Assembly: GCA_026826555.1 (NCBI GenBank)
Contig: JAKSZT010000116.1
Location: forward strand, 496,001 to 560,000
DNA: 64,000 bases
Direction of reading: 5' to 3'
Origin: Tolypeutes matacus
Taxonomy: Eukaryota > Chordata > Mammalia > Cingulata > Chlamyphoridae
Shown: positions 25,721-39,900 of the stretch, in pieces
How the letters are laid out: the number at the start of each line of letters is the position of its first letter
Position numbering within the stretch: position 1 is the first letter of the stretch
Notes under the pieces: generated by a model
The model's database searches: none
What the model was told of the DNA's origin: nothing
What the model saw: only the letters and a program-made list of their open reading frames with translations
Position numbers and translations under genes: made by a program

Positions 25721-27431
25721 CAAATTCTCTCTCAGGAGCACATATTCCAAAGTAGAACCCACTCATAAGGCATCAATCTCTGTGGCTATCCCCACTTATG
25801 TAGGACCTGGGTGTCTTCAGAGCCTTCAGGAGCCCCTGTGTGTGGGGCGATATCCACTTTGGTGTTCTATGAGATCCTACTGAGGTTTGCATAAGCATTA
25901 CCTCTGGGATGACCTCCCAACTCTCTTTGAAGTCCCTTAGCCACATGAACTCATTTCTCTTTACCTTTTCCCCCTTTATTCAAGGTCTTTTTCCAATCAT
26001 GTTGCCAGTTTGCACTTGGTAATAATCCCTCAATGCCAGGGAGCTTCATCCTTGGGAGTCATGTCTCACATTGGGGGGAAGGTAATGCATTGATATCCTA
26101 AGTTTGGTTTAGAGAGGCCTCATTTGAGCAACAAGGAGGATCTCAGGTGGCAACCCTGAAGCACCAATAACAGTAAGCTAAATTTAAATTACAAGAGGGA
26201 AGACTCATAAGGCTAGTCATGAATAACAAGAACCCATCAGTGGGCCATCTTCTTTTGCCAGACACTGCTCCTGCAGGGGATGGTTGCTGCTCCCTTGGAG
26301 AATGGGGCAGAGCTATCCAGGCTGGGAATTCAGATTCCTTCATTTATTGAGTGATTGTCTACCCACCATGACCATGCCCCATCCCTTGATCATTTAAACA
26401 ATTTCATATATTTTTCATGTATATTCAGATGTACTTACTCCCATGAATCCCTCATTCCAGACACCCCCCACCAATGATCCTCTGCAGCACCCAATGAAAC
26501 CCTTCTGTGATCTAAACCTACCTTGAACATGAAGCCCATATAATAACCAAATAAAATTTATAGGTAAAAGAAATAATAATGATAAGCTTAATTGCAAGGG
26601 ATAAGTACAAGGAAACTCAGAAGGAAAAAAACTAAACTAAAATAAAATATAATTAGCTCAATGGGACATTCAAAAAATGGAAAAAAAAAAACAAAAAAAA
26701 TTCCTTTAAAAAATTATTCTTTTTTCCTTTTATCACTGTATAATTGGATGTCTAGTGTACCGTGACACCTTCCCCCTCTCATTCCCCAGTGTCTCCCAAT
26801 TTTTTCATTTAATTTTCAAAGAAGTACGCCACAGCAAAGTCACACACGGAATACTGGAGACACCCACATACCCAACCACCCTCCCCCTTCCCCACACCAT
26901 ATTTAAACCTTTTTAAAATGGATGTTAGCATTGTTATAACTGTTATACAGATAATAAAATATAGTAACTAAACATTGTCCATGGTTTACAATATAGTTTA
27001 CAATTTCAACAGTACAGTTTAATAATTTTTGATGATATTTAACATGTCCAGTGTCCATTAATATAAGGTAATGAAAAACCTTTCCCATGACCACTAAATA
27101 CCCCATTTGATCTTAACTGTTCTTTCCTCCCCATCCTCCTGGGGCATATGGCACTCTCCTGTCTTGACTCATGGAATGTCAATATTCATAATTACATGCC
27201 CTGGATATTCCAACCTGCACTTCCTAATCTAACCTCCTGTCATCCCAGAGCCACCAAACCCAGTAATATCACTACCCGTCTGTCCTATCCTTCAATATGC
27301 AACTATACTCTATCCCTTCACCATAGATTATGTCCATATGGGTGATGGCTCACAGCCTACTCTTCTCTTTCTCTCCCTTGTTAACCTATCTTTCAGACAG
27401 TGGTTCTCAGAGCCTTCTCACTTTCCTCAGT
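25721..27431 (-). other. L1-2 3' UTR, end missing
   Basis: Inverted counterpart of 5999 to about 7700 in L1-1. The last about 0.9 kb of the 3' UTR and the poly(A) are absent. L1s are normally truncated at the 5' end, so this loss marks a later deletion or a rearrangement breakpoint at 25721. Confidence 0.8.
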
Positions 27432-30400
27432 TCAAATCAGTGAGGTCATATACTGTTCACACTTCAATGCCTGGCTTGCTTCACTCAATATATGGTCTTC
27501 AAGATTCATCCGCGTTATTCCGTGTGTTAGCACTTTATAGCTTCTTACAGCTGAGTAATATTCCACTGTATGTATGTTCCATATTTTGCTTATGCATTCA
27601 TCTGTTGAAGGGCGATGGGGTGATTCCAACTTTTGGCAATCGTTCACAATGTCATTATTAACATAGGTGTGCATAAATCTGTTCATATCTTTGCTTTCAG
27701 TTCTTCTGGGAATTTACCCACCAGTGGAATTGCTGGATAATACGAATGATCTATTGTTAGTTTTCTGAGGAACTGCCAAACTGTCCTCCACAGTGGCTGG
27801 AGCATTCCACAATCCCACTAGCAGTGGATGAGCGTTCCTATTCCTCCACATCCTCTGCAATACTTAGAGTCGGCTGTTGTTTTAATAGCTGCCATTCTGA
27901 TGGGTGTAAATGGCATCTAATTATAGTTTTCATTTGCATTTCCCTGATTCAAGCAATGTCGAGCAATTTTTCATGTGCATTTTAGCCCTTGGTATTTCTT
28001 CCTTAGTGAAGTGTCTTTTCAGGTCTCTTGCCCATTTTTTTAATGGGTTGCTTGCCTTTTTATTTTCAAGTTGTAGGATTTCTTTATATATACAGGATAT
28101 TAGACTATTGTCAAATATATGGTTCCCAAATATTTTCTCCCATTGTGTAGGCTGCCTTTTTATTTCCTTAATAACGTCCTTTGAGGGGCAGAAGTTTTTA
28201 ATTTTGAGGAGATCCAATTTATCTATTTTTTCTCTTGCTGCTCGTGTTTGGCTGTGAAGTTCATGAAGACATTTCCTAATGCAGGGTCCTGTAGAAGTTT
28301 TCCTACATTATCTTACAAGGTCTTTATGGTTTTGGCTCTTATATTTAGATCTTTGATCAATCTTGAGTTGATTTTTGTATAAGGTGTGAGATGGTATTCT
28401 TCTCTCATTCTTTTGGATATGGATATGCAGTTCTCCAAGCACCACTTGTTAAAGAGGCCATTCTCTCCCAACTGAGTTGGCTTGGTAGCCTTGTGAAATA
28501 TCAGGTGACTGTATATGTGAAGAGCTATATCAGAACTCTCAATTCAGTTCCATTGGTCAGTAGGTCTATCCTTGTGCCTAAACCATGCAGTTTTGATCAC
28601 TGTAGCTTTGTAATATGTTTTAAAGTCTGTTAATGTGATACCTCCTACTTCATTTTTCTTTTTCAATATGTCTTTGGCAATTTGCAGCTCCTACCAGTAC
28701 AAATATATTTTGTGGTAATTTTTCGAGTTCCTTAAAAAATGTAGTGTTGACTTTTATTGGGATTGTATTAAATCTGCAGAGAAGTTTGGGTAGGATAGAC
28801 ATCTTGATGATATTTAGTCTTCCTATCCATGAACAGGGAATGTTTTTCCATTTATTTAAGTCTTTTTATTTCCTTTAACAGTGTTGTGTAGTTTTCCGTA
28901 TGTAAGTCCTTTACATCTTTAGTTAAATTTATTCCTAGGTGTTTGATTCTTTTAGTTAGTATTGTAAATGACATTTTTTTCTTGAGTTCCTCCTCCAATT
29001 GTTCCTTATTGGTGTACAGAAATTCTACTGATTTTTTAGCATTGATCTTATAGCGTGCAACATTACTGATCTCCTTTATAAATTTCATATGCTTTGTTGT
29101 AGATTTCTCTGGGCTTTCTATGTATAGGATAATGTCATCTGCAAATAATAAATTTTTTAATTCTTCTTTTCTAATCTGGGTACATTTTATATCCTTTTCT
29201 TGACTCAGTGCTTGAGCAAGGACTTCTTAAACAATGTTAAATAAGAGTGGTGATAGTGGGTGTCCTTGTCTTGCTCCCGATCTCAGAGGGAAGGCTTTTA
29301 GGGTTTCACTATTGAAGATGAGGTAGCTTTGGGTTTTTCATATATACCCTTTATCATATTCAGGAAATTTCCTTCTATTCCTATCTGTTGCAGCGTTTTT
29401 ATCAGGAAAGAGTGATGTATTTTGTCGAATGCTTTTCTGCATCTATACAGATGATCATGCGTTTTTTTTTCTTATTATTTGTTTATGTGGTGTATTTCAT
29501 TGATTGATTTTCTTATATTCAACCATCCTTGCATACCTGGGATTAAACCCACTTGGTAATGGTGTATAATCCTTTTGATATGTTTTTGAATGCAATTAGC
29601 AATTATTTTGTTGAGGATTTTAGCATCTAGTTTAATTAGAGAAATTGGTCTGTAATTTTCCTTTTTAGTGGTATCTTTGCTTGGTTTTGGTATTAGGGTA
29701 ATTTTGGCATCATAAAATCAGTTAGGGAATATTCCTTCTAATTCTTTTTTTGGAATATCTGAAGAAGAGTTGGCATTAGCTCTTTCTGCAATGTTTGGTG
29801 GAATTCAGCTGTGCAGCCATCTGGTCTTGGGCTCTTCTTAGTTGGGAGGTTTTTGATGACTGAATCTCTTTCCCTGTAATTGGACTGTTGAGTTCATCAA
29901 TTTCTTCTTTCATCTATGTAGTGTGTTAGTAAGTTTCTAGAAAATTGTCTGTTTCCTCTAAATTATCATTCTTGTTGGCATATAATTTTTCAAAGTATCT
30001 TCTTATGATACTCTTTATTTCTGTGGAGTCAGTAGTGTTATCCCCTTCCTCATTCCTTATTTTGTGTATTTGTATCTGTTCTCTCTTTTTCTTTGTTAGT
30101 CTGGCTAAGGGTTTGTCAATTTCATTGATATTCTTGAGGAACAAGCTTTTGGTTTGATTTAGTTTTTCTAGTGCTTTCTTCTTCTCTATTTCATTTCGTT
30201 CTGCTTTAATTTTTGTTATTTTCTTCTTTCTATTTCCTTTAGGTTTAGTTTGTTGTTGTTTTTCCAATTCCTCCAAGTGTGCAACTAGGTTTTCAATTTT
30301 AGCTCTTTCTTCTTTTTTAATATATGTATCTATGAACTTCCCTCCCAGGACAGCTTTGGCTCCATCCCATAGATTTGATTTGTTGTGTTGTCATTTTCAT

Positions 30401-31223
30401 TAGTTTCAATGTAGTAATTGATTTCTTTTGAGATTTCCTTCTTGACTCACTGTCTGAAAGTGTGTTGTTTAACTTCCATATCCTTGTGCCTAACCTGTTT
30501 CTCAGGCCCTTAGTGATTTCCAATTTAATTCCATTGTCATCAGAGTAATTACTTTGTATAATCTCAATCTTTCTGAATTCTTTGAGATTTTTCTATGGCC
30601 TAGCATGTGTTCTATCTTGGAGTATGATCCATGTTCACACGAGAAGAATGCAAATCCTTATGTATTTTGGTATATTGTTCTGTGTATGTCTATTAATTCC
30701 AGGTTCTCTAATGTATTGTTGAGAGTCTTTGTTTCTTTGTTGATTCTCTGTCTAGATGTTCTGTCTGATGATGATAATGGTGTATTAACATCCTGTGCTA
30801 TAATTTTAGAGGCATTTATTTCTCCACTTAACTTTTCCAGATTTGCTTTGTGAATTTTGAGGCACCCTGATTAGGTGCATAAATGTTTATGATTGCTCTG
30901 TCTTCTTGAGAGATTATCACTTTTACTAATATATAGCGTCCAGCTTTGTTTCTTACAATAGTTTTGCATTTAAAGTTTATTTTGTCTGATATTAGAATAG
31001 CTACTCCTGCCCTTTTTTGACTATTGTTAGCTTGTAAAATTGTTTTCCAGCCATTTACCTTCAGCCTCCTTGAATCCCTGGGTCAGAGGTGGGTTTCTTG
31101 TAGACAGCATATAGATGGATCATATTTCTTTATCCATTGTACAAATCTGTGTCTCTTGACTGGTGAATTTAATCCATTAACATTCAGTGTTATTACTTGC
31201 AATGAATATCTTACTTCTGCCAT
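27432..31223 (-). pseudogene. L1-2 ORF2, full length but broken
   Basis: LINE-1 ORF2 on the minus strand. The start is inferred at the ATG at 31221-31223, about 54 bp after ORF1, and the stop is at 27432, giving about 1264 codons, close to the usual L1 ORF2 size. Endonuclease region about 30500-31223, linker with '[10 protein letters not shown]' at about 30470. Reverse transcriptase follows, with the catalytic aspartates of FADD kept at about 29130-29143. The C-terminal part ends 'EQYMTSLI'. Open pieces include 27432-27686, 27930-28217, 28852-29088 and 29926-30276. Several frameshifts and stops make it inactive. Plus-strand open frames in this interval are shadows. Confidence 0.92.
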
Positions 31224-31277
31224 ATTTCCTTTAGAGTAATGTATGTCACATGTTGTTTTGTTTCTATTTTTCTCATT

Positions 31278-32253
31278 TTAGTTGTTTTTTAACTCTCCTA
31301 ACTCTTGATTTTTCCTTTCAACTTGTAAAACTTGTTTTAGTATTTCTTGAAGTGCCAGTTTCTTATTGACATACTCACTTAATTTCTGTTTATCTGTGAA
31401 TATTTTGAACTCTCCATCATTTTTGAATGCCAGTTTTGCTGGATACAGAATTCATGGCTGGAAGTTTTTTCTTTTAGTACTTTGACTATGTCATTCCACT
31501 GTCTTCTTTCCTCCATGGTTTCAGATGTGAAATCAGCACTTAATCTTATTGTGCTTCCATTTTATGTGATGGTTCTCTTTTCTCTTGCTGCCTTGAGAAT
31601 TTTCCATTTGTCTTGAGCACTGGACATTTTGACAAGTATATGTCTTGGAGTTGTACTGTTGGGATTTATACTGTTTGGGGTGTGTTTGCTTACTGGATCT
31701 GCACATCCATCTCTCTCAATAGGGTTGGGAAGTTTTCAGCCATTATTTCCTTCAACACTCCTTCTGTTCCCTTTCCCTTCCCTTCTCCTTCTGGGATGCC
31801 CATAATGCATATGTTTGTGTGTTTTGTGTTGTCAGTTAAATCCCTGGGACCCTGCTGGATTTTTAATATATTTTTTGTCTATCTGATCTGTTATCTGTTT
31901 GATTTCAGCTGTATTGTCTTCCACATCACTAATTCTTTCTTCTGACTATTCAAATCTGCTGTTATGTGAATGCAGCATCTTTTTGAATTCTTGGATTGTG
32001 CCAATGATCACATCATATCTGTTATCTTTTTGTGTATATTTACTATTTTTTCAGTATGTTCTCCCAGTGTCCTCTTTATATCCTTAATCTCTTCCTTCAC
32101 TTCATTAAGTTTGGTCATGATATTTGTTTGGGAATCTTTGATTAGTTATTCGATATTCTGCATATATTCTTGGTTTCTAGTTTGTTCATTGGACCCTTCC
32201 ATGTTTTCCTGTTTCTCAGTGTGGTTTGTAATATTTTGTTGCCTTCTAGCCAT
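31278..32253 (-). pseudogene. L1-2 ORF1
   Basis: ORF1 RNA-binding protein of L1, which forms coiled-coil trimers and coats the L1 RNA. The inferred start is at 32251-32253 and the stop at 31278-31280, about 325 codons, similar to known L1 ORF1. The first half is rich in heptad-like Glu/Lys/Leu sequence. The frame is interrupted by stops and indels. It precedes ORF2 by about 54 bp, as in other mammalian L1s. Confidence 0.75.
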
Positions 32254-33829
32254 CATTTTATCTTGCTGGGTTTATTCAGTTGATGAGCTTTTCTCTCTCC
32301 TCCAGATTTTTATTTGGTTGGTGGTTCTATGTGTGTGTTAAGTTTTCTTTTTGACACTTTTTCTTATTTTGTTTCCTTGCTTCTTTCTATGTTACCTAGA
32401 AGGCAAAAAAGATGGGAGAAGGGAAGAAGGATAATAGTAATATTGATAAAAGTTAGAAGTGGGGCCAAATAGGACTTAGTGAAATGAATATTTAACTTGT
32501 GTAGGCAGTGTAGAGTAATAGGAAAAAAAGTGGAGTACCTAAAATGGCCTGGGAAATCAAATAGATGAATATATATATAATGATTTAGGAGGCTAGAATG
32601 ATGAGGAGGGAGTGAAAGAGTAAAGAAAGGGCTAAAAGGAAAAAGCTAATATTAATAAAATAAGAAGAAAATAGAATAGATAGAAAAGAAATTTACACCC
32701 TTAAATTATCAGCTAATGAAAAAGCGTGGTGTCTAAGAACCACAACAGAAAACAGTAGGCAGAGAGGTGAAGGCAGAATAAGAGAGAGCTTGGGATCCAA
32801 TATTAATATAGATAGCGAGTGGGAAATCACTGTAGAAGAAGAACAACAAAGGAGAGGTAAACTAACAGCACCTAATTTTTAAAAAATGAAGAAAAACAGA
32901 AAGGCAGGAGGAAAGAGGAAAGAAAAGCAAGAGACAAAAAAAAAAATAAACAGAGGAAATCCAAACAAACACACCAGCAAGCAGTCAAACAAAGCTAAGT
33001 AGGAAGTGTTCCTACTAGGGTCCTTTTGGATCCTAACAGCCTGCTTGCATTTATTAATTTCCCATCAGGGATCTATCTGCAGGTTTTGAGGCAGATTTTT
33101 GGTATTTAACTAAATAAGGAAGAGGAATCCATTTTTAAAGTTACGGTCTTCTTCTTCTTCTTTTTTTTTTTTGGTGATATAAGTGACCGAAAAGAAGTCC
33201 TCTTCTAGATCACCCCCTACACTGAGGAGACCCTAGATAGGTTCGTGGAAACTAATGAAGCCCTTCCCACTTTCTGGCCTCCTCAGGGGAGCTGAAACTC
33301 TGATGCTTGTCAGTGCAGAGTGATAAATTTGGCTAACTCCACCCCTCTGGGGCCATGCCTCAGAGTCAGTGCGCTTCTGGTTAAATCAGGTTTCCTCAGC
33401 AGATTCACCTCTCCCCTCAGTCTGGTGCTGTTTCAAGCTGGCTTATCTGATCCCCAAAGCTATGGGAGGGTCCAGGCAGCCAAATCCACAGAAGTTAAAC
33501 ACCTCTACACTTTCTATCAGAGCCCTCCCTCCCTCAGATTATGCTGCATCAAACTGGGAACATGTGTCACGGTTGCAGAATTCATGGTTCAATCCAGCCC
33601 TTGTCCCAGTGGGTGGGGCATCTTTGTTAACCAACCCAGGCAAGCTCAAAACTCAAGAATCTCCACCAATCAATCCACACCTTCAATCTGCCACTGCTAA
33701 TTGACCCAAGCTTCTCACTCCATGTACCCACAACACAGAACCTTGGGCAGGAAACCGCCTACAATCAGCCATCCCCAGAGAGGTAGTCAGTGAGTATCCT
33801 CCTAAACCAATGCCATCTTGCCTCTCTCA
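32254..33829 (-). promoter_or_regulatory. L1-2 5' UTR (internal promoter region)
   Basis: About 1.6 kb upstream of ORF1. The element's 5' end at about 33820-33829 reads, on the minus strand, 'aggcaagatggcat'. It contains 'aagatggc', a YY1-like core found at the very start of many L1 promoters. A poly(T) tract lies at 33161-33171. It aligns with 47820-49638 of L1-3. The 5' end is complete, since the target duplication follows directly. Confidence 0.78.
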
Positions 33830-35655
33830 TGTAGTATTTTCTTTAAGGAACCCCAACCATTTATATTTTTCCAGTTTCTTCACTTGATTCTTATGTGGAT
33901 GCAAGTTTAACTGCCACTGAACTACAGTGGCCTGCTTTCTACTTGACTCCAAATTTCCTTATTATTTTAAATCAGAAATGATCCTTTCATAATAAGACAA
34001 TATACTTCTAATCTCAAGTATTTTAATAAGTTAAAAATTTTTCTATATTTTTAAGTTGTACTTCAATATTTTTCTCATATGTGATAGGTTGTTGGATGGA
34101 TGAACCTAGAGAATGCATGTATTTACAAACAGAAATGTGTATCCAAAAGAATCTGCCAATGCAGATAATTCTGAGGAAGGAGAAATGGGGGTTGAGGCTA
34201 GAGAAGGAATTTGGCAGTTTACAATAAGAGACATAAATTATTTTTATACTCTTTGCATGGATAATTTGGTTATAATTTAAAAGAAATTATGAATATAGTA
34301 CACAATGAAATCATAAAAAGTGATTGATGTGAAGATATTGATTTGTACCTGCAACATTACTGGGGAGGGCACTCCCTCTCACACTTTGCAAATAGAGTCA
34401 CCATAAAGGAAAAGTGCTCACTCCTCTCCGTCCCCTCTTCAAATGCCTGGGTGGGTGTAGGCCTCCCTCATCAAAAGTGAGCACTGAGCATGAGCAGCAT
34501 GGCTGTGACCATGTGAAGCCCACACTGCTCTCTACACGTGTCCAGTTTGGGGGATTTTTGCCCCACAGGAGAAGACGGACTTTCTGCTGCTTACTCCCCA
34601 GTTAAGACCTGCTAGAGTGACTCACATCACTAATTGAGGCTGTGAGTGCTGAGCAGTGCTTTCTCCCTGTCCTCCTTTGTGGATACAGAACCTATGATGA
34701 TGGTTTTTATTGAGGCTCTGAGAGTTTGTATCACAAACAGGACATTCCCTTTCTGGCTTGGGTTAACTGCAGTGAACACGTGTTACATTCCAGCTTCTTC
34801 AGTTCTTCATCAGCTTCTTCCCAATCAACCCCTCCGTTTTCTTCTGAGATGAAGTGTTTTGCATCATTTTCAACACTGTTAAAAATGTGTTGAAATTTTA
34901 ATATTTAATTAGTCTGAGAAATATCTGGCATCTGCACCCTCTGAGGTTATCTGCAAACATTGCACTCTCTCACAATCTCACTTCTATTCGTGTCAGCCCT
35001 AAGTCCCAGGACATTCTGGGATTCCTGTACTGTTTATTAGGGTAACTGGCCTAATGATGATCATTCTGGTGAGCTTATTGCTGTAGCTAATGATGTAATG
35101 TGAATTTTGACATTTCCCTCCTGACACCAACAGGTTTCATCTTGCCATTGCTCTTTCTTTAGCTTCCCCAAGATTGGAGAATTTGAATGTAGAATTGGAA
35201 GCAGGAGACCTGAGTCTGTGCCTGAGACCCAGGAGGGGTACATTAATAGCAGCTTCCTCAGAGGGTCAACAAGGGATCGAGGGAAGGGCAAAAGGAGCAG
35301 GAGCCGTCTGTCTCCTCTCTGTGTCCTGACACCTCTGCTGCACCAGACCACATGTCCCAAGATTTTATCTGCCCCTGCCTACCTGGCCAACCTCTGGCTG
35401 ATATAGGTACAACATATTGGGGCATCTGTGACTTTACACTAGTCCCCAAACCCTGTGTGTCCCCTCCCTGACTACCAGTGACACAGGCCTTGTTGGCCAA
35501 GAGCATATCCCCCTCCATCTTACCAGTATTCATTCCTTCCTAGTCTGGAGACACCCACAGTTTACAGGTGAATTTACTGGGCAGCAGCCTCACACTGCCA
35601 TTTGGGAACTGGGAACCTCCTCAACCCTGTGTCTTTAGCTGTTTGACTTTGCCAA
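33830..35655. other. Tail block, copy D (inverted)
   Basis: Inverted relative of 19091-21526 without the 20071-20676 L1. Begins with the L1 target duplication 'tgtagtattttctt' (33830-33843). No gene recognised. A 99-codon minus-strand frame at 35061-35360 is the counterpart of 19358-19696. Confidence 0.68.
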
Positions 35656-36238
35656 GTGATGCCATTGCAAAATACCAGAAATAGGTTGGCTTTTATTGGA
35701 ATTTATCAGGGTTCCAGTTTACAGTTCTGAGGCTGTGAAAATGACCAAATCAAGGTATCATAAAAAATGCTGTCTTAACAAGAGTCAGCTGCTGGTGGAC
35801 TCCTGCCAAGGCAAAATGGGTACCTGCCTGGCTCTCTCTTGCCTTCTCCTCCAAATGCACTTTCTCCCTGAGCTCAGCAGTGGGTCTTCAGAAACAATTG
35901 CCCACACCTGTCCCTTCTCCTCTGGCCTGGATGGCTTCAACTTCAAGCTGCTCCATGATTCCAGCCTCTGGCCTCTCCTACAACTTCTCAGAATTTCTGT
36001 GTCTCTCCACAGCTGTGGGAGATCCTGGAACCCTCTCCCACATTGCAGGGTAAACATGGCAGCAGTCTTTCTCTTTGTGTTCCATGTATGTAGGACTTCA
36101 GCACAATGATTGGGGTCCATCTTGGTGCCTGTAACCTAATCAGAGGCACTTAAATAAACTAAAGCAGTCTAACAAAAAGTGATCTGATTGGAAAGTCCCT
36201 TATCTGAAGCAAACCAAAATGTCCTACATACAAAAGGC
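35656..36238. repeat. Block X, copy D (inverted, truncated)
   Basis: Inverted relative of 18527-19085. It breaks at 36238, where ERV-2 gag starts. The open frame at 35696-36109 is not preserved in full in the other copies. Confidence 0.65.
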
Positions 36239-36239
36239 C

Positions 36240-36990
36240 TAGCTGCCTATCAGCTTGGTGACAAATCTCCACCCCTGAACAGGCTGTACAATCATTTTCA
36301 AAAATTGTTCAAGGAAATACTGAACCCTATGCTGAATTTTAGCAAGGCTGGCAGATGTAGTCAACAAGACAGTAATTCAATCTGATCTTAAAGAAATGTT
36401 TATTCTAATGTTGGCTTTTGATAATCCTAACAGTGAGTGTAAAAATGCTTTATGTCCAATAAAGGTAAATGGAAGAACTTTACATGATTATATAAAAATA
36501 TGCCAAAACATTGGGCCTAATATGAATAACATGAACCATCTTGCAGCTGCTCTAAATGGATGTAGTCCTATTATTACTAATTTAAAATGCTTTAAATGTG
36601 GGAGACCAGGTCATATGAAAAAAGATTGCCAAGCCAAAACTAGTGTAAGAGCTCCATTTAGTGGCAATAATAAATCAATACCAACTCGTGTGTGTCCAAA
36701 ATGCCAAAAAGGTTTACACTGGGCCAAGAAATGCCATTCTAAATGTCATAAAAATTGTAGTCTCATTAATAAGTCGTGAAACTTCCAAGCGGGACTTGCT
36801 CAAGGTCCTCAGACAAACAATATGAGTACATTTCCCAGCCTTGCTCATAACTACCCAGTCAGCAACAGAGCAGTTCACTCCAGCCTGTAACAGAACTTAA
36901 GACAGTTACCAAAAGCAGTACAGCTGCTGATCCTTCCTCAGCTGAAACAAAGTTTATTACTCCTTCACTGAGTATACCTAAAATTAAGAA
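36240..36990 (+). pseudogene. gag: ERV-2 gag remnant (capsid end and nucleocapsid)
   Basis: C-terminal half of a betaretroviral gag. A major-homology-like segment lies at about 36305-36350 and is interrupted by a one-base shift. The open piece 36396-36779 covers the end of capsid ('MLAFDNPNSECKNAL') and nucleocapsid, with two zinc knuckles of pattern CX2CX4HX4C at 36588-36629 and 36693-36734. A stop follows at 36777-36779. Gag or protease-like sequence can be followed in another phase to about 36990. It is truncated at the left by the junction with block X. Confidence 0.87.
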
Positions 36991-39900
36991 GAGGGATTAA
37001 AGGGCCTATCACAGAAATCTGAACTTTGAGTCTAAGTGTACTCCTAAAGAGTAGTAATCCAAAATATATATGTTAAATATCTGTATAAACTGCTGAATTA
37101 GAGCTTAACTGTATTTATGCTGTTTAAGTTTTCCTGGATGGTTGCTGATTATGAACAAAAGTGTTTCAAAGAACAAGCTTATATATTACAGGTAACACAG
37201 ATTCTAAAAAAAAACTTAAAAACAGTAAAATCAAAGATGTGAAATGATGGAGGGCTTGAAGATGGCCATACCAAAGGAGTGAAAACTATGGGTCAAATTA
37301 GTAGGCATTATGCTTCTGTTAGTTGTCATAATTCTTTTTGTATTTGTCTGTTTGTTCAGTGTCAGCATATATTTTGATACCTCCAGATGGTAATATTAAA
37401 TTGATAAATGAAAATTATTATAAAAGCTCTATTCAAATGGCCAAAAATTATATAACTACATATATTAATAAATAAATATGGATATTAGTTTAAAATAATA
37501 AAAATTGTTATACTCAAATTAAAGCATTATTCTAACAAGTTTGTTTAATATTGATGGTAATTATATGTTGTCAGAAGTTTGCTTGGAAATAGTTGCCAAA
37601 ATCATTGTGGTAACATAAGCATGGAAGGTATATAGAATGTGCTTTTCTTATTAAAGAAAAGAAAGTAATTTTATCCTAAGATAAAATGATTAGTTCTTAA
37701 ATCAAAGTAAAATGTGGGACAAAACATGAATAAATACAAAAAGTGCAAAAGGCTTCTGGAAAAAGAATGTTCGTGGTAAAAGATAAGTAAGATTTAAGCA
37801 CTCTTTCTATAAAAATTTAAAAGCTTTAATGTCAAAAATGTAATAATATAAAGTTAAAGTTATATTCTTTCTCAAAGTTTCTGAAGTCAGTAGTCTATTT
37901 AAGTAAGTTTCCAGATTTTTCTCTGAAATAAACAGCATGCAATAAAGAAAGTCTGTTTTATCAAAATAGCTTCTTGTACTTTAATCTTATCATTTCCATA
38001 GAGACACAGGTTCTATCACTTTTAAAAAGAACACAGTGTTCGAACCTGCTTCCTGAAAGTCAAATCCTGAAAGTTAGCTTTTATTTCAAACTGTGACTTA
38101 TAAGTTAGTCTTTTACCTAAAAAAAAGTAAAATACTGAAAATAGTTAATGTCATGTGATATAAGTTGAATGAAGTATTTAAAACAGTGTATAAATAAAAG
38201 AAATTTTATAATTTTATAGCAATTAAAGTTACAAGAATAAAAAGTTCATATGAATAATTTAAAAGTGTATAAAATTCCTGAAAATATAATAATGTTTCAA
38301 TATAATACTAAATAAAATATAATGTTATTAATCATAATTTTTAGGTATAAATACAAGAAGAAAGCAGCCATTAAAGGCTGGCGGGGTAGTGCATAACAGT
38401 AAAATATAGTAAAATAAAATAACAACCCTGCAACATGCAGTGGTCCCAAATATTGCTAGTTTGTTGCAAAAACTTAATATCCAGTTATGTCACTATCACT
38501 TTGTTTTAAAGCTTGCTAAATCTTTCTTTAATATTTTCTTAAACAAGTCAAGCCAGCCTACATACCCCTTCCTGTAAAGTAGCCAACAATAAATGAAGTT
38601 TTTATTCAACACTGTAAGCAACAACCCCAATTCTAATTATAATATTAACAACAAAACCAATGCAAGTATTAAAATTAGAAGTTAATGTATTACCCCACAG
38701 CCCAAATAGGAAATACCAATTTGTTTTTACCTGTGCCTCAAACAATACAAAATAAAGAAATTGAGGTCATTCTATTCATGCTACTAAGAATTTTATACAC
38801 TTATGAAATAAGTTTATTCATTGGATGTCTGTTGTAAAATCTACTACAGTAATGAATTCTGTATAATATACATAATACTAATCAAAACTTTAATACAATA
38901 CATTGCATTCTTAAGTAATTTAATAACTTGTATATTACACATAAATGTGTTTTATTAAATGTATATGTAAATCTCTTATTTTGAGTTTTGACAGTCCTGA
39001 AACTAAATGTATTAAAAAACAAGTCTTGCAAGTATTGTTCAAGCCTAAAAGTAAATAACTAGTTATTAAAACAAAGTAAAATGTGGGACCAAACCTGAAT
39101 AAATATAAAAGTGCAAAAGGCTTGTGAAAATGGAATTTTTGTGGTTAAAGCTAAGTAACATTTAAGCAGTCTATCTTTAAAATTTTAAAAGCTTTAAATT
39201 TCAAACAATGTAATAATATAAAGTTAAACTTTTATTCTTTCTCAAAGTTTCTTAAGTCATTTGTCTGTTTTAGTAAAAGTTTACAAAATTTTCCCTTAAT
39301 AATCAATATGTAATATAAAGCTATTTTATCAAAATAGCTTCTTGTAGTTTAACCTTATTGTTTCCATGTAGAATCAGGTCTTAACCCTTTTAAAAAGAAC
39401 ACAATGTTTGATCCTGCTTTCTTGAAGTCAAATCCCGAATGATAGCTTTTATTTCAAACTGTCACAAATAATTTGATATTTTACCAGAAAAAAGTAAAAT
39501 AGTAAAAATAGTTAATTTCATGTGATATCAGTTGAATGAATTGTTTAAAACTGTTGTATAATTAAAAGAAATTTTCTAATTTTATAACAATTAAAGTTTA
39601 TGAATAAAAATTCATATGAATAAGTGTGTATAAAATTTCTGAAAATATAATAATGTTTCAATATAATGGTAAATAAAATATAATGTAATTAATCATAATT
39701 TTTAGTCATAACTAAACGAAGAAAGCAGCCATTAAAGGCTGCTGGGGTAGTGCATAACAAGAAATTATAGTAAAATAAAATAACACAACTGCAACATGCA
39801 GTGGTCCCAAATATTGCTGGTGTATTGCAAAAAAAATTAACATCCAGTTATATCACTATCACTTTGTTTTAAAACTTGTGAAAGCTTTCTTTAATATTTT

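Noticed and set aside
30554..32341. Long plus-strand frames over L1-2, and similarly 45368-47853 over L1-3
   Set aside because: They are complements of the L1 ORF1 and ORF2 coding strand and have the hydrophobic composition expected of antisense to Lys/Glu-rich sequence.
35696..36109. 137-codon frame in block X of copy D
   Set aside because: Only partly preserved in copies A and B, where shifts and different stops occur. No recognisable domain.
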